A stretch of DNA of 64,000 nt from contig NC_089275.1 of NCBI RefSeq assembly GCF_963678975.1, forward strand, positions 1,631,001 through 1,695,000, given 5' to 3'. Source of the DNA: Dysidea avara. Lineage: Eukaryota > Porifera > Demospongiae > Dictyoceratida > Dysideidae. The notes under the pieces are model-generated. The model did not search any database. It was not told where the DNA came from and saw nothing but the letters and a program-made list of their open reading frames with translations. Each line of letters opens with the position of its first letter. Position 1 is the stretch's first letter. A program made the translations under genes and the position numbers. Positions 21,778-34,100 of this stretch are shown in pieces.

Positions 21778-22974
21778 TAGTGATGTGCGATATATCGAAA
21801 AATATCGATTTCGCGATAATTTTGTCGATATCGTTATCGTATCGATTTTCGATACTGCTTTAGCAGATTTCGATATTAATCACATAGTGGTTTAATTTGC
21901 CATACGTTAGTCCCAATAGTAGGAGTGCAATTAATCCCAAATCACACGGCCTTGTTTCTGTAATTGCACTGTAAAGTAGCCAATAAAATAGCAGAATAAC
22001 AGAAGCCTTTTAAGTGCAACAAGAAAGTGATATAATGAATAGCCAATCAAATAAGCTGACAATAGAAGCCTTTTAAGTGCAACATATGTAGACATTTTGA
22101 GTAGCCAATCAGAATTGCTGACACGTGAAGCCTTTTAAGTGCAACAACAAATGATGTAATACAAAGAAGGATGATGCAATCACCTGGTAGAAGTTAATGG
22201 CCACATAGAACTGGATAGATGTGTACTACAAACCACGAAGGGTGGTCACTATGTGATTAGTAGGCAATCACACGCATTTTCGTGCAATTATGGAATAATT
22301 GTACTCATAACAGCCAAAATTGCACTCGGCTTCGCCTCGTGCAATTTTGACTGTTACTCGTACAATTATTCCCTAATTGCACTCAAATGTGTGTGATTAC
22401 CTATACTTATCGAAAAGGTGATATTTTGCGATAATAAGATTATTTCGATAAATCTACAGCATTTAGTGTATGATTGCGCAATCACGCTAGAAATAAAGGT
22501 TGGTTTTGTATCTAGCCACTTTAAAAACTTGTCTGCCAGTTTACTAGGCTTATTATTAATATTATGCAATAATTTGTGTGCAAATTGTATTTCAAGCATA
22601 TTTATAAATATCGTCCGCCCACGCAATTACACCACCCACACAATTAAATTTTATCGAAAATCGTATCGAAATTTCGATATTTACCCCAATATCGTATCGA
22701 TATAATATCGAATAAAAATCCTGATATCGCACACCACTACTATCTAGCCACTTTAAAAACTTTTCGTCTGCCAGTTTTCTAGGCTTATTATTAATTTTAT
22801 GCAATAATTTGTGTGCAAATTGTCTTTAAGCATATTTATAAATATCAGCCACCCACGTAATTTCACCACCCACACAATTAAAAATTATCGAAAATCGTAT
22901 CGAAATTTCGATATTTACCCCAATATCGTATCGATATAATATCGAAATAAAAATCCTGATATCGCACACCACTA
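21778..22974. mobile_element. ATCGAT-rich TIR element, copy 1, partly duplicated
   Basis: It begins TAGTGATGTGCGATAT (21778) and ends ATATCGCACACCACTA (22739). Both ends are packed with ATCGAT/CGATAT words. 22740-22974 is a tandem second copy of the last 235 bp. Comparison with copy 2 (27151-27600) shows that 21878-22406 is a later insertion. No transposase; the length fits a MITE. Confidence 0.8.
21878..22406. mobile_element. Insertion inside ATCGAT element
   Basis: This block is absent from copy 2. AATCACATAGTG (21878) pairs with CACTATGTGATT (about 22247-22258). Between them are three tandem units around AAGCCTTTTAAGTGCAACA (near 22000, 22065, 22130). 22264-22403 is a separate long palindrome with the tip CTCGGCTTCGCCTCGTG. 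It is therefore a composite of two non-autonomous pieces. Confidence 0.7.
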
Positions 22975-25407
22975 GCTTACAGCTAAATTAGTTTTAAAGA
23001 GCGATATTATAGTGACTTATAATGACTATACATGCATGCTTAGGTAAAAAGCAGGTAATGAACTTTATTGGAATGTATGGAAATATAATAGGTAAAATTT
23101 TTGGGGAGTGTTGGAAAAAATAATCGGTAAATTTTGAGCATATTAGGCTCAGGCCTAATTGTTTCCTGATCAAGACTTTTTAAAGGAGAGGGTTTTCACT
23201 CTGTAAAATAGCCACCTATTCATATTGATTCATAGCAAAAAATGACTCTCCAGTAATGTTTCACTGTTTACTGAGGAAAAGCCATCTTGTAAGAGAAAAA
23301 TATAAGCTTTTGCAAAAGAATAATATTCTTGCAAGACTGCAAAAATTGCAGCTGCTTCTTGCAAGAATTTTTCTTAAAAGAAGGGATTTTTGTGGAATCT
23401 GACAAGATCTTGCAGGATGGGAATCTTGCCATTACAACTTTGTAAATGCAACATAAGCCTATAGACATAGATGTAATAGCAGCAAACATGAAAAAGATAA
23501 TTTTCTTTTCATGTATGAAGATGCTGGGAAAGCAGTTTCAAGTGATTTTGCAGTAAAATGAGTTTTATGTCATAACAAGACTTACAATATGGAAGTGGTC
23601 TGCAAGGTAAGAGATTGATGCATCTTTTGTGTGAATTTCATACACGTGCTTGCTATCCTTGGAAAGTTATACTGACTTGAATTCTTTAAAACCGTTTATC
23701 TCGAAACTTCTAATGTGCAATTTGGACAGTTTTTCCAACATAATTATTTCAAATCATTTACAATTCCTTGACAATCCTTAATAGAGCAGTCAATAGAACT
23801 GCAATGGAACACTCAAAATGATTGTCATATCCATATTCCTACATTCCAAATTATTGCCGGCAAAACTAGCACATTCCTAAATATCATGCCAATAGCATTT
23901 GTAAAACTTTGGGTATCTCATAAGCCAGCAACAGTATAATATGGTAATCACAATAAATAGTAGAGTAAATACCTTGCAATTATTAATCTTGCATACTTAA
24001 GTATATAATCAGTGATGTAATTATATGTAAACACTTTTGATACAACCAGCACAATGATACCATTCTAATACAAGTTAAATATTTGCTGTTTTGCTTATGC
24101 CTTATCAGCAGAAGTAGAATACCTGCTAGTGATTTCACTTCATTGGGTTTGAGTCTTTGAACTGTTCATGGTCTTTGGCCTCTGTAGCTAGTAACTGAAG
24201 GAATCATTACAGATTGGTTAAGATTCAGAGAAATAGGGAGCAGAAGAGTAACTTTCCCTCACTTTAACTCCCTTTGAAAAGTGGAGGGGCCATGCCCATT
24301 CACTTATTCCAATGCCAATTCCCAGAAGCTAAGTACAGCAACTATTCTACTAATACTGACTCACGTATTATTCCATTCTTGCATAACCTTAGTTATTTCT
24401 TAAATCAATGCAAGGTAAGTTGGCTTAGGACTTAAAAAGGTAGTGCACATGGTTGAGTTACTCTAATAGTGCAGTCACCCAACAATAGAACTTTGAGCGG
24501 AATGATTGTAAGTTGGCTCTACTGTGCAATTCATTCAATCTATCAGCATCAAACGTTCTATACATAATAAAGTGTATGAGACATGTATCTAGTGCTTTCA
24601 TTTTCTATTGTATCTACTTGAACAATATCTTTATGATAGTGCATGATGTTATAGTAGTATCTTATTCTAGTACACATCTACCACTGAAAATGCTCTAATG
24701 TTTAATATCAAATTCTTTCTGTGGTGATTTTTCCTGTGGTGGAATGCACCCATACCCCCACATGCTTTGTATGCTAGTGCATTTTTGTAGAGTAAAATTC
24801 AGTTAAATATTTTCAAGAACTTAACCCACATAATTATTATTGAGTGCTGTTCTCTACCCCTCAATTGGTTTACACACATCATTACAACATCTGAATTTTG
24901 TTTCAAACAGTGTGGTAGTACTTTAAGCAGGGATCGCTCCAAAAATGACAAGCATTGCTAAAATTCTGCCTTTAAAAGTCATCCTAGACATATCTTATGT
25001 GCTAAAATTCACCTCATATCTAGGTGTTAATTTTACATATTAACACTTTCCTTGAGCAGAATATTTATAATTTACATGCCACATAATCTTTACACTACTG
25101 TGAAAAGTATTTGACACCCGGTAGATACTTGTAATTTCACTATGGGTTCTGGACCATGCACATTAAAAATCTAGGTTGATTAATAACTATCGAGAACGGA
25201 GATTATACCTCTGAACATTCTATGTACTAGAACACAATGACCTAACCCGCTTATTAGTATAGCTGTATTTATAATGATATCACAGTGAAAATAAGGAATA
25301 TTGACCTTGATAGATGTGAGGCTTGAAATACTCTAATACAGTAATCACCCTAATAGAACAGTCACACAACACTTACTCATATAAACAAACTAGTATTTTA
25401 ATTTACA
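22975..25407. other. Gene-free stretch with one repeat fragment
   Basis: 23585-23735 is a truncated copy of the right part of the 10382-11031 element (GATGCATCTTTTGTGTGAAT, AACCGTTTATCTCGAAACTT). No gene is recognised in the remainder. Confidence 0.5.
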
Positions 25408-25500
25408 AATGAAGTAGGGATCCGAGTGATAATAGTAATGAAACAAGAGAGGAATGACAGTATTACAGCATAGTTTGCCTACTTTAGCATTTAACAAAAT
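25408..25500. mobile_element. Half copy of the 13585 MITE
   Basis: AATGAAGTAGGGATCCGAGT through AGTATTACAGCATAGTTTG matches one arm of the element at 13585-13790. The other arm is missing. Confidence 0.6.
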
Positions 25501-25977
25501 CTGTACCAGTTTCTTCTTGGACCATGACCATAAAAGGAGCCAAGAAGGTGCCAATAGCTGGAGTTGAAGACAAAGGGTAGATTACTGTTGTATTGCACCT
25601 ACAATAAAGGGAGATTTCTACTAACCTAACTGATTTATTAGAGAAGGCCAAAGTTTCATAGCAATTGGCACAATACGTTTACCTCAACACACAGAGACAA
25701 TGGATCAAACACTTTACAGCATTTTCCATACATCAAAAGGATGTGGTCTTCCCAATGAGCAACATGCTTTATGCAATTAGAACTGGATATTGTTGGCAGC
25801 TTTTAATGAGACATTTGGTTTAACAATTCTTCTAAATTTAACTGTTCACCTTATCAAAGGTGGTTTCATGTACATTTACTTGGCCAGCATGACACCGTTT
25901 TGTTGAAAATGTTGTCCAGTACCTACTTTTGATAATGAATGACTTGAATTGTGTTAGCAGTACAACCAAGTACAACT

Positions 25978-26205
25978 TTCTCTAGATCTTGCATCAGTGT
26001 TCTACACATAGTACATGTCTGTCATAAGAAATCCACATCAGTACTATTTATTAAAAAGAAATTCTCATTACTTGGTTGACTTAACAGAACTCTGTTGCAA
26101 GATCTAGAGAAAGTGGTAATTAATGAGAATTGCTTTTTAATAAATAGTACTGATATGGATTACTTATGACAGATATGTACTGCGTGTGAGTGATAAAATA
26201 TATTA
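25978..26205. mobile_element. Fold-back element
   Basis: GTACATGTCTGTCATAAG (26020 area) and AGTACTATTTATTAAAAAG (26041) are mirrored at 26120-26182. The unique tip includes CTCTAGATCTTGCA (25981) and its complement (26097-26112), so the arms are partly rearranged. Confidence 0.65.
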
Positions 26206-27083
26206 AGGAGAACTATCCAATTAACGTATATTGATGGCTGAAGCAATTATCTACAGTTCACTATCATCATTATTATTGTCACCTAAGATCTTCTATGAGT
26301 CACTTAGCTTTTATCATCATCGTTTTTATGTTGTGGATGAGAATAGCAAACTATCGCCCTGTTCTAGTGGCCTTATTGAGAGCTTGATATAGATACAGCT
26401 AGTATTGATAAGTACTTCTTGTCTTTACTTGACATTGTTATATTTGGCCGAATTTGACAAACACAGCTTCCACACACATCCAGTTTTACGACGTTGAAGG
26501 AACATAACCTAATGTAGGACTATACGCCATCAGTTTCAAATTTTGACCTGTTATTTCACAATCCTATTTAAGAATTATGTGAAAAATTTAGAGTATATAA
26601 TAGCTTACTGAGTAGTCAAGTAACAGTTGGTTAAAGTCAGATAATCAGATGTGTATGGAAGCCTTGTTTTATCAAATACGGTCACAATTATATAGACCTT
26701 GCCTCATTACCTTGTATAACTGATCATGCAAACAGTTTTCCATCTAGCTCAATACTTTAGAGCTATATACCAACAAATCAATACTTACAAGGAACCTCCA
26801 TACCCCTTGTAGTAGATCTCTTCAATACTGGTACCTTACATTTATAGTTATAATGCAAGTAATAAAGACACCACATTATAAATTAGAAATGTGGTGTGGA
26901 ACATAGCCTACCATCATTGAACAGTCAAGTACAGATGCAGCACATCTGTCACTTGGGTTACCCTCCTCTAAACAGCTCTTCCCTGATCACACATGTCCAT
27001 ATAATAATGTTAAATATGAATTATGTAACTGTTGCATTAGAGTATCTTGATAGGCACTTGCATTCATCTATAGTCTTATGGTG
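26206..27083. other. Gene-free stretch
   Basis: No coding or structural signal was recognised. Confidence 0.35.
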
Positions 27084-27673
27084 TTACAATTCTATGATGA
27101 TCCTCAGACATTGTGCTCTTGTTTATAGGATGATTTGTTCTTTGGCTAGGTGGTGGTGTGCAATATCAGGGTTTTTATTTCGATATTATATCGATACGAT
27201 ATTGGGGTAAATATCGAAATTTCGATACGATTTTCGATAATTTTTTATTGTTTGGGCGGTGTAATTGCGTGGGCGGCCGATATTTATAAATATGCTTGAA
27301 ATACAATTTGCAAACAAATTATTGCATAAAATTAATAATAAGCCTAGAAAACTGGCAGACAAGTTTTTAAAGTGGCTAGATAGTACAAAACCAACCTTCA
27401 TTTCTAGCGTGATTGCGCAATCACACACTAAATGCTGTAGATTTATCGAAATATTCTTCGATATTTCGATAATTAAGGCAAAATATCACCTTTTCGATAA
27501 ATATCGAAATCTGCTAAAGCAGTATCGAAAATCGATACGATAACGATATCGACAAGATTATCGCGAAATCGATATTTTTTCGATATATCGCACTTCACTA
27601 TTACAATTCTATGATGATCCTCAGATATTATGCTCTTTATTTAGAGGATGATTTGTTCTTTGGCTAGGTGGTG
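27084..27673 (-). mobile_element. ATCGAT element copy 2 between 73-bp direct repeats
   Basis: 27151-27600 is the element in reverse orientation relative to copy 1 and without the insertion. The flanking sequence 27084-27156 (TTACAATTCTATGATGATCC...) is repeated directly at 27601-27673 with a few changes. This is far too long for an ordinary target-site duplication and points to a later duplication or recombination. Confidence 0.8.
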
Positions 27674-28069
27674 AAGTAGGTTTATAAGTAATTAGTGTAG
27701 TTATCAATAAACAGTAAATTAAAGTGAGTGTTAACTTTTGCCTGTAAAATATTTGGCATAATAGGTGCAATTTTTGTGAAGTGGACACTATAAATAACAT
27801 AGAGTTTGGTCAAAAGATTGAGATACTCTAGTAGAACAGTCACATGCAATACATAGCTAATAGTTGTTAAGGAAAGTACTAATAAGATGGAATAGCTACT
27901 TATGAATCTATAACAAAAGCTACTATTACAACTAATTGAGGGTTTCTAAAAACCCCAGAAAACAAGGCCTGTGCTCGTGTACCTCACCAGCTAAAGTTAT
28001 TTTGGCTTTCTTTGGCTATATGGATTTTAATACATGTATCCATATCACATATCTTGTGTACTATTATAG

Positions 28070-28168
28070 GGTCAGGTGACTCCACTGCACCTTGCTGCTT
28101 GTTACAATAATGTTGAAGTAGTGGAGTCACTTATCAAATCAGGAGCAGATGTTAATGCTGTTAGAAAG
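28070..28168 (+). CDS. Ankyrin exon 1 seen
   Basis: [20 protein letters not shown] and the rest of one repeat. Acceptor ATTATAG, donor GTGAGT. Phase 0 at the acceptor means that at least one upstream exon exists. Confidence 0.85.
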
Positions 28169-31100
28169 GTGAGTTGGTGTGTGCAATGAGGATAGTAGAC
28201 AGTACAATACCATATACTGTACATTCATTATGTGTCTTCTTTAGGATCAGTGGACTCCACTTCACTGTGCTGCTTATAATGGTGATGCTGAAGTAGTGGA
28301 ATTTCTCATCAAATCAAAATCAAATGTTAATGCCAATGAAGTGGTGAGTTGGTGTGTACAATGAAACTAACAAAATTAATACAAATAAAAGATGTCAAAG
28401 AAAGGCATTTAAAATGCTATTTTTAAAGGAAAAATATTAATTATAAGTTATTGTTACAACTCGGATGGCTATCAGCATGTTAGTAGTATTTTGTGATTAC
28501 ACATTATAACAGCACATCATATGCAACCAGCTGAGTATAAACTAGTTGTTTTCGTAAAATTCAGTTTTGCTATATAAACTCAGTAATAATTATATACTTA
28601 CTACATAAAAACAATTACAACAGTTTTAATTGCTTTGGTACACACTGAAAAGTCTCAATCGTATTTATGATGCAGTAGAAATGAAATTTATCATTACAGT
28701 ATTTTTGTTGGAACCTTCTTCTTTGTCCACACTTACTACAGATAACAGAAATAGAATTTGAGGAATGTGCAAATATGTGTGTGTCTGTGTAGTAGGCCAT
28801 TAATTATTATCATCATTGCAACCATTTCTTGACCACCACCATTGATTCACAGCTTCTAGTTTTTAAGAAGTGTATTTCATGCCCTAAAGCAAACTTATTA
28901 TAATGTTGGGTTGTGGCTTGGATTGCCTCTTTCTTTCTGCAGGCAAAATAGTGACTGTCAGATTGCTTTTATATTTTGCATATTACCATGTGTTTCATGT
29001 GTTGGAATATAATTTTGAATTTGATTTATATTGTTCTAACAGTAGCTACTCTATGATTGTACTATGTAAGCAGCTTTCTGATTTAGAATAAAATGTGTAA
29101 AGTAATGTGAAGTGTGTGAGATATTAATAGTGTACAAAGCATCTCTAAAATCTTTAGGATAAGTGGACTCCTCTCCATATTGCAGCTCATGAAGGGCATA
29201 ATCAAATCATTGAAATACTGGTGAAATCAGGAACAAATATCAATGTGGTTGACAAGGTTAACTGTGTATTGATATATGAGTAGAGTTGCTTACAATGTAA
29301 ATGATGTCTTTAGACTACATCAACTCCTCTACACTTTGCTATTCAAAATGGTCATGTTACTGTAGTGGAGATACTAATCACATTAGGAGCTGATGTCAAC
29401 GTTGTTAACAATGTGAGTCTTTAATGAAACAAGCCTACAACATTCACAGCACAGATTGTATACTTTACTGCATTTGCATGTTTTAGTTTGTGAAGTGTGT
29501 ATTGTATATGTTGGTGTATTGTACATGTTGGTGTATTGTATATGTTGGTGTATTGTATGTGTTGGTGTATTGTGCATGTTGGTGTATTGTATGTGTCGGT
29601 GTATTGTGTATGTTGGTGTATTGTATTTGTTGGTGTATTGTGTATGTTGGTGTATTGTATTTGTTGGTGTATTGTATATGTTGGTGTATTGTATTTGTTG
29701 GTGTATTGTATAAGTTGGTGTATTGTATATGTTGGTGTATTGTATATGTTGGTGTATTGTATATGTTGGTGTATTGTGTATGTTGGTGTATTGTGTATGT
29801 TGGTGTATTGTCTTTGTTGGTGTATTGTATATGTTGGTGTATTGTATATGTTGGTGTATTGTATATGTTGGTGTATTGTATATGTTGGTGTATTGTATAT
29901 TATGTTGGTGTATTGTATATCTAATCAAAAACAGCCAAGCTGTAAAAAAAGGTGCGGCCCCCAAAAAGGCCATGGTGAAAAAAGATGTGAAATCCAAGGT
30001 GGCGGCCAAGAAATGGCTGTGATGGTAGGTTAATGGTTACATTTTAATAACAACAATTCAGGTGAATTTGGTGCCAAGACCAAGCGGCACAAAATTAACC
30101 TGAATTGTCGTTATTAAAATGTAACCATTAACCTACCATCACAGCCATTTCTTGGCTGCCACCTTGGATTTCACATCTTTTTTCACCATGGCCTTTTTGG
30201 GGGCCGCACCTTTTTTTACAGCTTGGCTGTTTTTGATTAGATATCACTTCTTTCTGTATTTGTATACTGCAAAGCCGGCCTATGGCTGGCTTTGGGGCTT
30301 TTTTAACCCATGTGTTTTTTTCTTTACTACAGGAAGAAGAAAAGAACTTAAAGAAGAATTTTAGTACTTCAATTATTTTTGATTTTATTATACAAATTAT
30401 ATATATATATTTATTACATGCCCATTTTGCCCCACAGGATATTTTTTTGCAGCTGATCTCTCTACTGGGTGACTTGAAATGTAGCTGAACTATATACAGG
30501 ATGGTTTCTTTGTAGCTGAACTCTCTACAAGGTAACCTCTTCTAGCTGGTCTCTCTACAGGGTATTTTGTTTCTAGCTGAACTCTCTACAGGTGATTTGT
30601 TTGCAGCTAAACTCTCTACATGGTGGTGTCTTTGTAGCCGAACTCTCTACATGATGGTTTCTTTGTAGCTGAACTCTCTATAAGGTGACTTCGTCTAGCT
30701 GAACTCTCTACAGGGTGATTTTTTTGTAGCTGAATTCTCTGCAGGGTGATTTTTTTTGCAGCTGAACTGTCTACATGATGGTTTCTTTGTAGCTGAACTC
30801 TCTACAAGGTGACTTCGTCCAGCTGATCTCTCTACGGGGTGATTTGTTTCTAGCTGAACTCTCTACAGGTGATTTGTTTGCAGCTAAACTCTCTACATGG
30901 TGGTTTCTTTGTAGCTGAACTCCCTACATGATGGTTTCTTTGTAGCTGAACTCTCTACAAGGTAACTTCTTCTCTACAGGGTGATTTGTTGTAGTTGAAT
31001 TCTCTACAAGGTGGTTTGTATGAGGCTGAACTCTCTACATGGCGGTTTCTTTGTAGCTGAACACTCTACAAGGTGACTTCTTCTAGCTCATCTTTCTACA

Positions 31101-34100
31101 GGGTGAATTGTTGTAGCTGAACTATCTACAAGGTAACTTCTTCTAGCTGATCTCTATACAGGGTGATTTATTTGTAGATGAATTCTGTACAGGTGGTTTC
31201 TTTGTAGCTGAACTCTTTACAAGGTGACTTCTTCTAGCTGAGCTCTCTACGGGGTAATTTCTTTGTAGCTGAACTCTCTATAATTATGATGGTTTCTTTG
31301 TAACTGAACCCTCTACAAGGTAACTTCTTCTAGCTGATCTTTCTACTGGGTGATTTGTTTGCAGCTGAACTCTCTACATGGTGGTTTCTTTGTTGCTGAA
31401 CTCTCTACAAGGTGAATTCTTCTACCTGATCTCTCTACAGGGTAATTTGTTTGTAACTGAACTCTGTACAAGTGCGTTTTTGTGGTGATCTCACTGCAGG
31501 TTGATTTGTTTGTAGCTGAACTCACTAAAGGGTGATTTTGCTTGTAGCTGAACTCCTTGCATTGTATCTAGTTTCTAGCTGATCTCTCTGCAGGGTGATT
31601 TGTTTGTAGCTGATCTCTCTACAAGTTGATTTGTGTGTAGCTGATCTCTCTGCAGGTTGATTAATTTGCAGCCGATCTCTCTACAAGGTAATTTGTTTGT
31701 AGCTGAACTGTCTATAAAGTGATTTATTTGTAGCTGATCTCTCTGCAGGTTGATTTGTTTTAGCTGAACTCTCTACAGGGTGATTTACTTGTAGCTGAAC
31801 TCCTTACTTTGTGTCTAGTTTGTAGCTGATCTCTCTACAGGGTGATTTGTTTGTAGCTGAACTCCTTACATTGTGTGTAGTTTCTAGCTGATCTCTCTAC
31901 AGGGTGATTTGTTTGTAGCTGATCTCTATACAAGTTGATTTGTGTGTAGCTAATCTCTCTGCAGGGTGATTTGTTTGTAGCAGATCTCTCTACAAGGTAA
32001 TTTGTTTATAGCTGAACTATCTATAAGGTGATTTGTATGTAGCTAATCTCTCTGCAGATTGATTTGTTTTAGCTGAACTCTGATTTGTTTTTAGCTTATC
32101 TCTGTACAGGTTGATTTGTGTGTAACTGATCTCTCTACAAGCTGATTTGTTTGTAGGTGATCACTCTGCAGATTGATTTGTTTCTAGATGATCTCTCTAC
32201 AGGTTGATTTGTTTGTTGCTGATCGCTCCAAAGGTTGATTTGTTTGTAGCTGAACTCTCTGCAAAATGTTTTGTTTGTAGTTGATCTCTCTACAAGGTGA
32301 TTTTTTGTAGCTGACCTCTCTTCAGGGTGATTTGTTTCTAGCTGATATCTCTACAGGGTGATTTTTTGTAGCTGACCTCTCTTCAGGGTGATTTTTTGTA
32401 GCTGACCTCTCTTCAGGGTGATTTGTTTCTAGCTGATCTCTCTACAGGGTGATTTGTTTGTAGCTGATCTCTCTACAAGTTGAATTGTGTGTAGCTGATC
32501 TCTCTGCAGGTTGATTTGTTTGTAGCCGATCTCTCTACAAGGTAATTTGTTTGTAGCTGAACTGTCTAAAAAGTGATTTGTTTATAGCTGATCTCTCTGT
32601 AGGTTGATTTGTTTTAGCTGAACTCTCTACAGGGTGATTTATTTGTAGCTGAACTCCTTACGTTGTGTGTAGTTTCTAGCTGATCTCTCTACAGGGTGAT
32701 TTGTTTGTAGCTGATCTCTCTACAAGTTGATTTGTGTGTAGCTGATCTCTCTGCAGGTTGATTTGTTTGTAGCCGATCTCTCTATAGGGTAATTTGTTTG
32801 TAGCTGAACTCTCTATAAGGTGATTTGTTTGTAGTTGATCTCTCTGCAGGTTGATTTGTTTGTAGCCGATCTCTCTACAGGGTAATTTGTTTGTAGCTGA
32901 ACTCTCTACAAGTTGATTTGTGTGTAGCTGATCTCTCTGCAGGTTGATTTGTTTGTAGCCGATGTCTTTACAGGGCAATTTGTTTGTAGCTGATCTCTCT
33001 ACAGGGTGATTTTTTTGTAGCTGACCTCTCTTCAGGGTGATTTGTTTCTAGCTGATCTCTCTACAGGGTGATTTTTTGTAGCTGACCTCTCTTCAGGGTG
33101 ATTTGTTTCTAGCTGATTGCTCTACAGGTTGATTTGTTTGTAGATGAACTCTCTACAGGGTAATTTGCTTGTAGTTGAACTCCTTACTTTGTGTAGCTGA
33201 TCTCTCTACAGGGTGATCTGTTTGTGTAGCTGATCTCTATACAAGTTGATATGTGTGTAGCTGTTCTCTCTGCAGGGTGATTTGTTTTAGTAGCCGATCT
33301 CTCTACAAGGTAATTTGTTTGTAGCTGAACTATCTATAAGGTGATTTGTATGTAGCTGATCTCTCTGCAGATTGATTTGTTTTAGCTGAACTCTCTACAG
33401 GGTGATTTGTTTCTAGCTTATCTCTCTACAGGTTGATTTGTTTGTTGCTGATCGCTCTAAAGGTTGATTTGTTTGTAGCTGAACTCTCTGCGAAGTGTTT
33501 TGTTTGTAGTTGATTTTTCTACAAGGTGATTTTTTGTAGCTGACCTCTCTTCAGGGTGATTTGTTTCTAGCTGATATCTCTACAGGGTGATTTTTTGTAG
33601 CTGACCTCTCTTCAGGGTAATTTGTTTCTAGCTGATCGCTCTACAGGTTGGTTTGTTTGTAGCTGAACTCTCTACAGGGTGATTTGCTTGTAGCTGAACT
33701 CCTTACATTGTGTCTAGTTTCTAGCTGATCTCTCTACAGGGTGATTTGTTTGTAGCTGATCTCTCTACAAGTTGAATAGTGTGTAGCTGATCTCTCTGTA
33801 GGTTGATTTGTTTGTAGCCGATCTCTCTACAAGGTAATTTGTTTGTAGCTGAACTGTCTATAAGTTGATTTGTTTGTAGTTGATCTCTCTGCAGGTTGAT
33901 TTGTTTTAGCTGAACTCTCTACAGGGTGATTCGTTTGTAGCTGAACTCCTTACATTGTGTGTAGTTTCTAGCTGATCTCCCTACAGGGTGATTTGTTTGT
34001 AGCTGATCTCTCTACAAGTTGATTTGTGTGTAGCTGATCTCTCTGCAGGTTGATTTGTTTGTAGCCGATCTCTCTACAGGTAATCTGTTTGTAGCTGAAC

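Noticed and set aside
29456-30033. Long open frames rich in Cys, Trp, Val and Leu in all + frames, and a Thr/Ile/Gln-rich frame on the - strand
   Set aside because: They are translations of the 17-bp minisatellite, which lacks stops in these frames; the same occurs at 35443-35826.
30152-30364. Hydrophobic frames starting [13 protein letters not shown] (also near 44636 and 54400)
   Set aside because: They are the antisense reading of the terminal fold-back of the large element, not a membrane protein gene.
31343-32978. Frames such as [16 protein letters not shown] on the - strand of the satellites
   Set aside because: Translated 31-bp satellite; repeat-derived and frame-interrupted.
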